Below are positions 14,429 through 20,491 of a stretch of DNA of 29,088 nucleotides, piece by piece. The translations under genes were made by a program, and so were the position numbers. Each line of letters opens with the position of its first letter. Position 1 is the stretch's first letter. This stretch comes from a virus, in IMG/VR virus record IMGVR_UViG_3300006810_014096, positions 1 through 29,088 of that record; one strand, 5' to 3'. The notes beneath the pieces are model-generated. The model did no database searches. It had not been told where the DNA came from and worked only from the letters and a program-made list of their open reading frames with translations.

Positions 14429-15040
14429 ATGGCGGATCCAATCAATTACTGCAGCTGGCTCGTCAAGAGCTTCTGCGTGACGCAAAGCGAGTGGGCATCT
14501 TGGACACAAGCCGTTACCTCGGTGCTGGCAATAGCGGCCGCGGCGAGAATTGCCACAAGCCAAGAGCGGCGCTCCATTGCCCGCAGAACGGATGTCGTCG
14601 TAAACCTCATCTCCATGGCCGATATCGTCGGAGGCAGCATCCCATTCGCCTCTGTAGGTGATTTTGGCTACCTTTCGAAACAGCTTGGTCGCCGCAGTCC
14701 GACCGCACAGATCAAACTCGACCTGGACCAGATCCAGAAAGCTCTTCGCTCTGTCGAGCTTCACGATTTGCCCGATTACAGACTTCTGCCGCAAGTGACG
14801 AAAGCCGCACAAGCCTGCACAGACCTTCTCGATCTGGTTGATGAGGTTCCCGAAGGCCACTTCATCGCTAACCAAGCGTTTCTCCAGCGTCTTAGCGCGG
14901 GACAGAGAACGCTGAAAAATGCTTACGAACAAGCATCGGAAATTGGCAATAGCGTGGCACCTTGGCGGCCCATTGAATGGATGCTTCGGCACTATCGGCG
15001 CGCACGATTGAAGAAAAGGCTGAATCACGCGGCCTCCTGA
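14429..15040 (+). CDS. Unknown membrane-anchored protein (moron)
   Basis: 203 residues, not recognised. The N-terminus (MADPINYCSWLVKSFCVTQS) is followed by one hydrophobic stretch near residues 27-43 (AVTSVLAIAAAARIA), then a mostly helical soluble region ending in basic residues (RRARLKKRL). AGGGGAT precedes the ATG. It runs against the surrounding minus-strand nin genes, is visibly less GC-rich than they are, and its end overlaps NinB by 16 nt tail to tail. These are marks of an added cargo gene (moron) with its own promoter. A role in the lysogen, such as exclusion of other phages, is possible but unsupported by any motif. Confidence 0.75.
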   Translation: MADPINYCSWLVKSFCVTQSEWASWTQAVTSVLAIAAAARIATSQERRSIARRTDVVVNLISMADIVGGSIPFASVGDFGYLSKQLGRRSPTAQIKLDLDQIQKALRSVELHDLPDYRLLPQVTKAAQACTDLLDLVDEVPEGHFIANQAFLQRLSAGQRTLKNAYEQASEIGNSVAPWRPIEWMLRHYRRARLKKRLNHAAS

Positions 15041-15429
15041 AAGTCACGCGGGTTGAAACCCAACCCAAGCAGAACCGTGTCAGACCAACGCACCGGCCGC
15101 GCGCGCATGCCCTGCTCTTCCGGGTGGTCACCGACGTGGACCAGCACAGTGATGGCGTCGCAGGCCAGTGACTTGGTCAGCTTCAGGCTGGATCCGCCTA
15201 GCATGATGTGACCCGGGGCGCCCTGCCCCCGGTCGATCGCCGGCATCAGGCGCCAGCCCAGCATCGTGCCGGCCACCATGTGGCGCCAGTCGTCCTTGGT
15301 GAGGCGCTGGCCGTGCCATGACAGACCCGCGGCCAGGTCGCCGCAGATGGCGTTGAGCATGCGCTGCTGCTTGGGGGTCATCATGCCCTCGCCGCGCTGC
15401 TGCCAGTCGGAGGGCTGGAGCGCGCTCAC
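15025..15429 (-). CDS. ninB: NinB-like recombination protein
   Basis: 134 residues. The pattern MTPKQQRMLNAICGDLAAGL, then DDWRHMVAGTMLGWRLMP and SLKLTKSLACDAI, matches NinB (Orf family), a single-strand DNA binding recombination mediator of lambda. It acts with exonuclease and annealing protein coded on the other arm of this phage. GTG at 15429 overlaps the preceding stop (GTGA); an internal Met is 15 residues in. Its last 16 nt lie under the end of the plus-strand moron. Confidence 0.85.
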   Translation of the reverse strand: MSALQPSDWQQRGEGMMTPKQQRMLNAICGDLAAGLSWHGQRLTKDDWRHMVAGTMLGWRLMPAIDRGQGAPGHIMLGGSSLKLTKSLACDAITVLVHVGDHPEEQGMRARPVRWSDTVLLGLGFNPRDFQEAA

Positions 15430-15806
15430 GGCGACACCTCCGGGCGAGCGGCGAGCATTGCGGCGTAGATGGCCTTGGTCTCTGTGTCAGTGATGCAATC
15501 CTTGCTACCCGCCCATGTTGGGTATCCGACTTCGATGTCGCATGCCTTATCAACCATCGCCTCTGTAGGTTCCAACGGAACAAGCACGTATCCGTCCGGG
15601 GTTGCCATGGTGAAGCGGGTGTTCCACATGGTCACCGCATCGACTTCAAATCCATCGCAGGTTCGAATTCCCTCGCACTCACATTCGGTGCACTTAACCT
15701 GCTTCCATTCGACAATGTTGTGACTCCACAAGTCCTCATCCATATCCCTGGATAGCCATGGCTTTGACCCGCAGAACGGGCACGGCTTCAGTTCGATCTC
15801 GCTCAT
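15426..15806 (-). CDS. Lar-like zinc-ribbon protein with extra C-terminal domain
   Basis: 126 residues. The first 60 match the Lar restriction-alleviation family: LKPCPFCGSKPW, then VKCTECECEG and a closing MWNTRF. Lar of Rac prophage eases type I restriction. The remaining half (DGYVLVPLEPTEAMVDKACD and onward to MLAARPEV) is the tail found in many small phage early proteins. Start at 15806 overlaps the previous stop (ATGA). Family is clear; that it blocks restriction is inferred from the family. Confidence 0.75.
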   Translation of the reverse strand: MSEIELKPCPFCGSKPWLSRDMDEDLWSHNIVEWKQVKCTECECEGIRTCDGFEVDAVTMWNTRFTMATPDGYVLVPLEPTEAMVDKACDIEVGYPTWAGSKDCITDTETKAIYAAMLAARPEVSP

Positions 15807-15994
15807 GCCGCGATACCCCTCTGTATTTCGTAGTCCCGCTGATCCCAGCCGGCCTCCCATTCCTTGCGCTGCAGGCGGCCCGGCTCACCCATCTCGAACA
15901 GCGGCACTGCGCTGCGCGGCTTGTGGGCCTCGCGCATGTAGCGGCCGGACTGACGCGCCCGGCGCAGCAGCTCTTTGTCGACCTCAGGCTGCAT
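15803..15994 (-). CDS. Small protein with Rmf-like features
   Basis: 63 residues, MQPEVDKELLRRARQSGRYM at the start and RKEWEAGWDQRD near the end. The spaced Arg/Gly and the closing R..W..GW motif recall ribosome modulation factor (Rmf/CrpP) proteins, which bind ribosomes or modify partners. The similarity is short and could be chance. ATG at 15994 lies 8 nt before the upstream stop, within the same operon. Confidence 0.55.
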   Translation of the reverse strand: MQPEVDKELLRRARQSGRYMREAHKPRSAVPLFEMGEPGRLQRKEWEAGWDQRDYEIQRGIAA

Positions 15995-16547
15995 GGCGCA
16001 CCTCCGGCGTTTCTTCAGCAGCAGCGGCCGGTTCGTCCGCCGCGATCGCCACGTTGAGCTCGCGCGCAATGTCGTCCATGTGCTTGGCGACCTGCTCGCG
16101 CGTCGCCGGCACTGCCTCGCGCACCTGGTGCTCGATCTCGGCCACCGGTGCCGCCGGAAGCTCGCCGCCGCGCATCACGAATTCCTTCGCCCGGTTGTAG
16201 GCCGCCAGCAGCAGCTTGTCGGCCTTCTCGGCGCTCGCCAGCCGGTAGCGGTGGCCGTCCAGGTACTGCCACACCAGCCGGGTGAATCCGTCCTGCTGAC
16301 TGGCATCGGCGCGCACCGCGTCGAATGGCGGGATGCCCAGGCACATCATCCGGAACTGAGGCAGTGTCGGCGGCCAGGGCTCTGCGGTCGCGATGCACGC
16401 TGCCAGCCCATCAGCGAGCTGCCGACCCGACAACCCGGAAAGACCCTTCGACCACGTCGCCGCCGCCGCGCCCGCCGGATTCGCCGTGTAGGCGCTGGTC
16501 CACTTGTGCCCGTAGATCTGAGCCATGTGTCTCCACAGCTGATCCAT
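15984..16547 (-). CDS. Replication protein P-like (helicase loader candidate)
   Basis: 187 residues, beginning MDQLWRHMAQIYGHKWTSAY, a start typical of phage replication proteins placed after an O-like gene. Then comes GLSGRQLADGLAACIATAEP and WPPTLPQFRMMCLG, and a helical, Ala/Glu-rich tail. It probably recruits the host replicative helicase to the origin protein. Its start lies inside the O-like frame (137-nt overlap). A second ATG at 16526 has a better ribosome site (GTGGAGA), but it cuts the conserved-looking beginning. Confidence 0.6.
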   Translation of the reverse strand: MDQLWRHMAQIYGHKWTSAYTANPAGAAAATWSKGLSGLSGRQLADGLAACIATAEPWPPTLPQFRMMCLGIPPFDAVRADASQQDGFTRLVWQYLDGHRYRLASAEKADKLLLAAYNRAKEFVMRGGELPAAPVAEIEHQVREAVPATREQVAKHMDDIARELNVAIAADEPAAAAEETPEVRHAA

Positions 16548-17358
16548 GGCGTTCTGCGATTGCAGGCGTGGCGTCGATGACGTTTCCGCCCTGCTGTCGG
16601 GCGAGGATGAACTGCTCAACTTCGTCGGCAGGTGCGAGGCGACGTGGTCCATGATGGGTTCCGGTGTTCTGCGGGGGTTGCTTGGGGCCTTCGGCATGGC
16701 GGGCCCGGGCGGTGGTGACCGCCCAGGCGAAGGGCTTCGCAACCGGTGGTGCGCGGCTCAGGCCCTCGGTGACGGTGTCTGCGTAGGCCTCAGGCGTCAC
16801 ACCCTCCGCCAGCCCAGCAAGCAGGTCCGGGTGGCTCGGATTGGTCGTTGGACATCCGGCCTGGCGCATCAGCAGGCATGCACGCCCCGCCAACGTCGCG
16901 CCCTCAGAGATCTCTGGTGCTTGCTTAGATCTATCTGGAGTAGAGGTGGTGTCTGGTGATTGGTGAGCTTTCGATCCGGTTTCATTTTCGGAACCCAGCG
17001 GAAACCCGCTGGGTTCTTCGCGGGTTTCGTTATGGTTATTTTTGGGGGGTCTCCCCCCCTTCCTTCCATTTGCGCGCGCGGTGGCGATCCGGCCGCGCGC
17101 CTTCTCAAGCTCCTCTTCCACCCGGCCGTTAACCCAGAGGTTTCCCTCAAGGCGGAAGAACTCGGCCAGGACCACATCGACCGCGGCGCGCTCGTCAGCT
17201 GACCGGGCCCGCGCGATGCGATGCGCCTGATCCTCGGGGATCCCGCTCTCCGTGGCGTAGTAGCGATCGAGAAGCAGCGTGTAGACGCCGTGCTCCAGCA
17301 GGCTCAGGTGGCCCGTGTCCTTCGCGTAATCGCCCAGGTGGCGCTCGTAGTAGTTCAT
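16411..17358 (-). CDS. Replication protein O-like (DUF1376)
   Basis: 315 residues. Residues 1-90 match DUF1376: MNYYERHLGDYAKDTGHLSL, LLDRYYATE, HRIARARSADERAAVDVVL and FFRLEGNLWVNGRVEEEL. Such proteins are origin-binding initiators of many temperate phages. A charged linker (GRKGGRPPKNNHNE) and a low-complexity part follow; the origin may lie inside this coding region, as in lambda O. The last 45 residues overlap the next gene in another frame and look less protein-like. Start at 17358, 1 nt after the preceding stop. Confidence 0.8.
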   Translation of the reverse strand: MNYYERHLGDYAKDTGHLSLLEHGVYTLLLDRYYATESGIPEDQAHRIARARSADERAAVDVVLAEFFRLEGNLWVNGRVEEELEKARGRIATARANGRKGGRPPKNNHNETREEPSGFPLGSENETGSKAHQSPDTTSTPDRSKQAPEISEGATLAGRACLLMRQAGCPTTNPSHPDLLAGLAEGVTPEAYADTVTEGLSRAPPVAKPFAWAVTTARARHAEGPKQPPQNTGTHHGPRRLAPADEVEQFILARQQGGNVIDATPAIAERHGSAVETHGSDLRAQVDQRLHGESGGRGGGDVVEGSFRVVGSAAR

Positions 17359-17359
17359 G

Positions 17360-17677
17360 TCAGGCAGCCAGCAGCACCGTGTCATCGTCGGCCAGCACCG
17401 GCAGCCACGTCTGGCAGCGCTTGCGGCTCATGCTGCAGATACGCGGCGCTCCGTGTACTACCAGCCCGTCCGATTCGAGCTCGGGCAGGCGGCGGGCCAC
17501 CATGTGTCGGTCCAGGCCGGCCGAGAACGCCAGCTCGCGACTGGTGAGTCCGGGATACTGGCGAACCGCCGTTGCAACCTGCGCCTGCTGTTGTGCCTGC
17601 GCACCCGAATCTACGAGCTCGTGCGCCGCTTCGTGGCTGGTGTCCGGATCGGTGTTGCGTGCGGGAAGGTGGCTCAC
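17360..17677 (-). CDS. Winged-helix DNA-binding protein
   Basis: 105 residues. YPGLTSRELAFSAGLDRHMV followed by ARRLPELESDGLV is a clear winged helix (about residues 41-72), with a C-terminal MSRKRCQTWLP. It starts at GTG 17677 with GGAGG 8 nt upstream, overlapping the previous stop (GTGA). It sits directly before the O-like gene, so it may regulate or assist replication. The target is unknown. Confidence 0.75.
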   Translation of the reverse strand: MSHLPARNTDPDTSHEAAHELVDSGAQAQQQAQVATAVRQYPGLTSRELAFSAGLDRHMVARRLPELESDGLVVHGAPRICSMSRKRCQTWLPVLADDDTVLLAA

Positions 17678-17856
17678 TGCTCATTCCTCCGTGCCCACGT
17701 CAGGTCGCTGTACTCGCGCACTGTCATGAGCTTGCTGGGTGATGGCGATCCTGGCCGCTCGATCTGGCCACCCTTGGCCAGGAATGCGTCCACGTCGCCG
17801 GCGAGGCGATCGCGCTGCGCCGACTTGGCTCGGATGTCGTTGTCGAACTGGCTCAC
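17674..17856 (-). CDS. Small early protein, unknown
   Basis: 60 residues, MSQFDNDIRAKSAQRDRLAG at the start with a charged helix, then SPSKLMTVREYSDLTWARRN. No family is recognised. It starts with GTG at 17856 overlapping the CII-like stop (GTGA) and its own stop overlaps the next GTG start, so it is clearly part of the coupled early operon. Confidence 0.6.
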   Translation of the reverse strand: MSQFDNDIRAKSAQRDRLAGDVDAFLAKGGQIERPGSPSPSKLMTVREYSDLTWARRNEQ

Positions 17857-18332
17857 AGCACGTCCTTCTGACCCTTCGACTCACGGAGACGTGTCATGAG
17901 GACGATCAGCGACGACTGCACTGCGGTTGCGGCTGTCTGCAGCTCGGAGAATTCGTTGTTGGTGATCAGGCCGTCTTGCAGGCACTTGTGGAGCATTTCC
18001 GCGAAGTGGCCCTTACTGGCTGAGGTCGCAAGGATCGTGCTCGTCAGGCAACCGGCATCCGCTGGCGGCTCCAGACCATGCAGGCCATAGCCGTGCTCGG
18101 CCGCCAGCGCGACCAGGATCCGGTGGTCGCCCGTCAGACCCATGATTTCGTTTGCCTCGGCCAGGGTGAGCCGGTGGGTCTTGTTGTTCGGGTTGATCTT
18201 GTTGCGGAGCACCGCCCCGGACATGGGCTTCTCTTCGCCCTTGTCGTTCACGGTGATCAGCCTGGTCGCCAGCGCCTCGGCGCCGCCCGGATAATCCTTC
18301 ACGGTCTTGTGTGCTGCGTCAGTAATGTTCAT
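17853..18332 (-). CDS. CII-family phage regulator (CP76-like)
   Basis: 159 residues. The first 85 (MNITDAAHKTVKDYPGGAEA, LRNKINPNNKTHRLTLAEAN, EIMGLTGDHRIL) match the phage regulatory CII / CP76 family, DNA-binding proteins that steer the choice of lysogeny by activating repressor and integrase promoters. The C-terminal half has helical segments (HFAEMLHKCLQDGLITNNEF) likely for oligomer formation. It sits after cro as in lambda, though here two plus-strand genes lie between. Confidence 0.8.
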   Translation of the reverse strand: MNITDAAHKTVKDYPGGAEALATRLITVNDKGEEKPMSGAVLRNKINPNNKTHRLTLAEANEIMGLTGDHRILVALAAEHGYGLHGLEPPADAGCLTSTILATSASKGHFAEMLHKCLQDGLITNNEFSELQTAATAVQSSLIVLMTRLRESKGQKDVL

Positions 18333-18386
18333 GCGGCTGCTCTGTGAACGTGGTTAGGAGCGCTGTGGCGGCGCAACATCGGCGCC

Positions 18387-18584
18387 ATGGACAACAACAA
18401 CTCAGGGATGGCCGCCAGAAATGGCGTGGTGACGCTGGTGCGGATGTGCGGAAAGCCGTTCGTGCTGCGGAGGGTGGACGGAAGGCCGAAGGCGTTCCCG
18501 CTTGCCCTCCCCGACCTCGGGCCGGTGCCTGAAGGTGGCGGCCAAGTGCTGTGGATGTGGGACGGCACCGATGGCGACGCATAA
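18387..18584 (+). CDS. Small unknown protein on the cargo strand
   Basis: 65 residues, MDNNNSGMAARNGVVTLVRM at the start, then beta-like VLRRVDGRPKAFPL and a Gly-rich end. No family recognised and no good ribosome site is seen (the ATG follows CGGCGCC). It fills most of the 322-nt gap between the CII-like gene and the 18655 gene and shares the strand of the latter, suggesting a two-gene insertion. If it is not real, that gap holds only the inverted repeat at 18597-18650. Confidence 0.45.
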   Translation: MDNNNSGMAARNGVVTLVRMCGKPFVLRRVDGRPKAFPLALPDLGPVPEGGGQVLWMWDGTDGDA

Positions 18585-18596
18585 CGCTGCGGGTGC

Positions 18597-18650
18597 CGCC
18601 CTCCTTGCGATAGGCTGCTGTTTCCACACGAACAGCCCGCAAGGAGGGCG
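18597..18650. repeat. 13-bp perfect inverted repeat covering a ribosome site
   Basis: CGCCCTCCTTGCG (18597-18609) and CGCAAGGAGGGCG (18638-18650) are perfect reverse complements. Inside, GGCTG (18613-18617) pairs with CAGCC (18633-18637), leaving a 15-nt loop. The right arm contains AAGGAGGG, the ribosome site of the ATG at 18655, so a transcript starting upstream would hide it in a stem. Neither side has a U-tract, so it is not a terminator. It may instead be a protein-binding operator. Confidence 0.85.
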
Positions 18651-18654
18651 ACAG

Positions 18655-19140
18655 ATGGCCAAGGTCAACAAGGAACGCTTGCTTCGCATCCTGCAGATGG
18701 CAGAGGCTGCACACCCCCAGAGGGTAGATCTCGTCACTGAGCTCGGAGTCGAGTGCGACGCCGCTATCGTGGAGATCCTGTACCTCCGGGACCACGGCCT
18801 GATCGACATCCATGTATCTGGCTACATGGGCTCCAGCGAGCCATCCTTGACGCCTGCAGCAATCACCACCGCAGGCTTGGACTACCTTGCGGACGATGGC
18901 GGGCTCACTGCAGAACTTGGTGCCTTGACGGTCAAGATTCATGCGGAGACCCTTCAGCAGATGCTTGAGCTGATGGTGCTTCGCTCAGATCTAGATCCGC
19001 CTCAAAAGCAGAAATACGTCGACCAGCTTCGTCAGCTGCCTGCCGAGACCACAAAACACCTCGCAATGAAGGCAGTTGACGCGGCGATTCAGCAGTCCGG
19101 AAAACTACTCCCGCTACTTCAAAGCATGTTTGATTCGTGA
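18655..19140 (+). CDS. Winged-helix-like cargo protein with helical C-terminal domain
   Basis: 161 residues. N-terminal half: MAKVNKERLLRILQMAEAAH, then EILYLRDHGLIDIH and ITTAGLDYLADDGGL, a winged-helix-like layout. C-terminal half: LTVKIHAETLQQMLELMVLR, DLDPPQKQKYVDQL, LPAETTKHLAMKAVDAAIQQ, a helical domain that I have the impression is attached to varied N-termini in other bacterial proteins; I cannot name it. The gene runs against the early-right operon. Its ribosome site AAGGAGGG is one arm of a 13-bp inverted repeat. Its 3' part overlaps a minus-strand frame (18932-19282) by 209 nt, suggesting insertion into an older gene. Confidence 0.8.
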   Translation: MAKVNKERLLRILQMAEAAHPQRVDLVTELGVECDAAIVEILYLRDHGLIDIHVSGYMGSSEPSLTPAAITTAGLDYLADDGGLTAELGALTVKIHAETLQQMLELMVLRSDLDPPQKQKYVDQLRQLPAETTKHLAMKAVDAAIQQSGKLLPLLQSMFDS

Positions 19141-19282
19141 CCATGCGCTTGAAGTGCAATGCAGTCGTCGGCGTCAGCGGCGCCAGAAACTCGTCGAACG
19201 GGATGGCATGTTCATCGTCCATCACGACTGCGCCCCAGTGCCCGAAAGCCAAGGACGCCGGTTTGAAGAACTCAGGCGGCAT
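18932..19282 (-). CDS. Early protein after Cro, probably overrun by insertion
   Basis: The reading frame from ATG 19282 has a strong ribosome site (AGGAG, 8 nt upstream) and overlaps the Cro-like stop by 11 nt, so translation likely begins here. The first ~50 residues (MPPEFFKPASLAFGHWGAVV, MDDEHAIPFDEFLAPL, ALHFKRM) look like a real protein. From about 19135 leftward the frame runs under the plus-strand gene 18655-19140 and reads like antisense sequence until the stop at 18932. The likely history is that the original gene lost its end when the plus-strand segment was inserted. It would still make a 116-residue product. Confidence 0.5.
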   Translation of the reverse strand: MPPEFFKPASLAFGHWGAVVMDDEHAIPFDEFLAPLTPTTALHFKRMVTNQTCFEVAGVVFRTAESPRQLPSLRGVLWSRQAADEAGRRISAFEADLDLSEAPSAQASAEGSPHES

Positions 19283-19493
19283 TGACCATCTCCTGGCCCG
19301 CCCTCTCGGCCTCTGCCCGAGCCTGCATGACCTTCCGGCGCAACCAAGGGTTAGCCAGCAAGACGTCAGCAGGGATGCCGCGAGCCTTCCAGTTCTGGAC
19401 GCGCTGGCGATTGGAAATGCCAAGGCGACGGGCCAGCTTCACCGGCCCGCCGAGGCGCTCGATCACAAGGGAATCAGGGTGCAAGGTGTCCAT
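19272..19493 (-). CDS. Cro-like repressor
   Basis: 73 residues, MDTLHPDSLVIERLGGPVKL at the start with HTH VKLARRLGISNRQRVQNWKA (about residues 18-37), as in Cro/YdaS proteins that bind the same operators as the lysogenic repressor and favour lytic growth. It is the first gene of the minus early operon, 7 nt from a -10-like TACTAT. ATG 19493 is preceded only by weak purines; the upstream reading extends into the operator region and was rejected. Confidence 0.8.
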   Translation of the reverse strand: MDTLHPDSLVIERLGGPVKLARRLGISNRQRVQNWKARGIPADVLLANPWLRRKVMQARAEAERAGQEMVNAA

Positions 19494-19499
19494 AGGTCG

Positions 19500-19531
19500 A
19501 TAGTACACACCACGAAAGTGCACCCTGTCAA
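19500..19531 (-). promoter_or_regulatory. Early-right promoter (PR-like)
   Basis: Minus strand: -35 TTGACA (19531-19526, perfect) and -10 TGTACT (19507-19502) with 18 bp between; TACTAT two bases further is an alternative -10. The -10 lies inside one operator half-site and the other half-site is 3 nt upstream of the -35, so repressor binding would block it. It drives the Cro-like gene and the operon beyond. Confidence 0.7.
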
Positions 19532-19543
19532 CTTGGTGTGTAC
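19501..19543. promoter_or_regulatory. OR-like operator: inverted half-sites
   Basis: GTACACACC (19503-19511) and GGTGTGTAC (19535-19543) are exact reverse complements 23 nt apart, between the divergent repressor and Cro-like genes. A related GTGCAC lies between them (19518-19523). The same pair with the same 23-nt spacing recurs at 21261-21301, strongly suggesting binding sites of the phage repressor or Cro. Confidence 0.7.
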
Positions 19544-19562
19544 CGGGACCTGTGGGGATGCC

Positions 19563-19568
19563 GATAAT
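19563..19568 (+). promoter_or_regulatory. Possible -10 of the repressor promoter (PRM-like)
   Basis: GATAAT lies 7 nt before the repressor ATG at 19575. The region 17 bp upstream (GTACCG) is a poor -35, as expected for a promoter needing an activator. A start this close to the ATG would make the mRNA nearly leaderless, as for lambda cI from PRM. Confidence 0.4.
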
Positions 19569-19574
19569 CGACGA

Positions 19575-20044
19575 ATGTCATCAATGCATGAATCCACGGG
19601 GCGGCTGTATGCCGCTGCCGCCAAGCTTGTCCCGCCAATCAGCGGGCCGACTGAGCTCGCTGCTGCCCTTTCGGTCAGCAAGCAATCTGTCACCAATTGG
19701 AGGTCGCGCGGCGTCTCCAAGGAAGGTGCCATCGAGGCTCAGCGGGTCTTGGGCATCAATCTTGATTGGTGTTGCAGGGTCAGTTGCCCATGTTCATTGC
19801 CGCGGCTGAAGCGCCTGCCGCTCAGTCTCAGTCTGCAAGACAGCAGCGCCAGATACTCCGAGACGCGTCGAAGCTGGTGCGGCTGGTACTAGATGGCAAC
19901 ATCCCTTTGACCGACGAGCAGAAAGAGGACTTGTCAGATAGGGCGATCGCCATCGTTTCAGAGAGATGGGGGAATGGCTTCCCCAGCGAACTGGATGCCT
20001 ATAAGGCCGCACTGGAGCTGGTTGCGCGCGTCCAATCCAGGTGA
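19575..20044 (+). pseudogene. Lysogenic repressor, apparently frameshifted
   Basis: The first 65 codons give MSSMHESTGRLYAAAAKLVP, GPTELAAALSVSKQSVTNWR (HTH) and RVLGINLDW. At 19764-19769 the frame then runs into CCRVSCPCS and ends at 19892. The neighbouring frame continues smoothly as VLQGQLPMFIAAAEAP and on to a sensible helical end (ALELVARVQSR) stopping at 20044, 8 nt before the next gene. Restoring one G in GATTGGTG joins both halves to a protein of about 157 residues. No S24 autopeptidase domain is present in either frame. It is in the cI position facing the Cro-like gene. As read, only an HTH with a foreign tail, or two separate peptides, would be made. Confidence 0.7.
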
Positions 20045-20052
20045 GGAGTTAT

Positions 20053-20415
20053 ATGGCAATAAGCGACAAGGACATGCAGGATTTGGCACGGGTGCTCTCA
20101 GCATCTATGGGTCTCAAGCCCAAAGCCAAAGCCGGCCTCCTCCATGTGGTCGAAACGCATGGCGAAGAGTTCCGCATGACCGCAGTCCAGCGCGATGTGA
20201 TCTACGGACGCATCCGCGACCTGGGCAATCTCTTCTGGCTTAACTGGCTGATTAGGCAAGAAACAATGCACGTTTTTGGCGTCATGGAGGCCCTATCCGA
20301 TGACGAGCTGATGGCGCTCATGAGCAAGATGCAGCGCGCTCAAGAGTGCCGTGAGGAAGGCGTGGCATTTAACGAGGTGCCCGGCCTGATGAAGTCCTCA
20401 CACGCCGATTTTTGA
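20053..20415 (+). CDS. Unknown protein in rex position (immunity operon)
   Basis: 120 residues, not recognised; largely helical, with MAISDKDMQDLARVLSASMG at the start and LGNLFWLNWLIRQETMHVFG in the middle, a Trp/Leu-rich amphipathic stretch that might touch membrane. AGGAG lies 8 nt upstream of the ATG, just after the repressor's stop, so it is probably transcribed with the repressor in the lysogen. In lambda this place holds rexAB, which protects the lysogen from other phages; a similar role here is inference from position only. Confidence 0.7.
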   Translation: MAISDKDMQDLARVLSASMGLKPKAKAGLLHVVETHGEEFRMTAVQRDVIYGRIRDLGNLFWLNWLIRQETMHVFGVMEALSDDELMALMSKMQRAQECREEGVAFNEVPGLMKSSHADF

Positions 20416-20491
20416 ATGATTGGCGCAGCGCTGCCCGGCCTGGCGCTGTACTGCTTAGCGGCCGGAACTCTAATACCCACAGGGGGATGCA

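Noticed and set aside
18597-18650. Rho-independent terminator at the 13-bp inverted repeat
   Set aside because: No U-tract follows the stem on either strand.
18319-18942. Minus-strand ORFs opposite the cargo genes
   Set aside because: They overlap plus-strand genes with better ribosome sites and look like shadows; only the part near 19282 seems genuine.
19760-19775. Programmed ribosomal frameshift in the repressor
   Set aside because: No slippery heptamer or downstream structure is evident; a one-base loss explains the change more simply.
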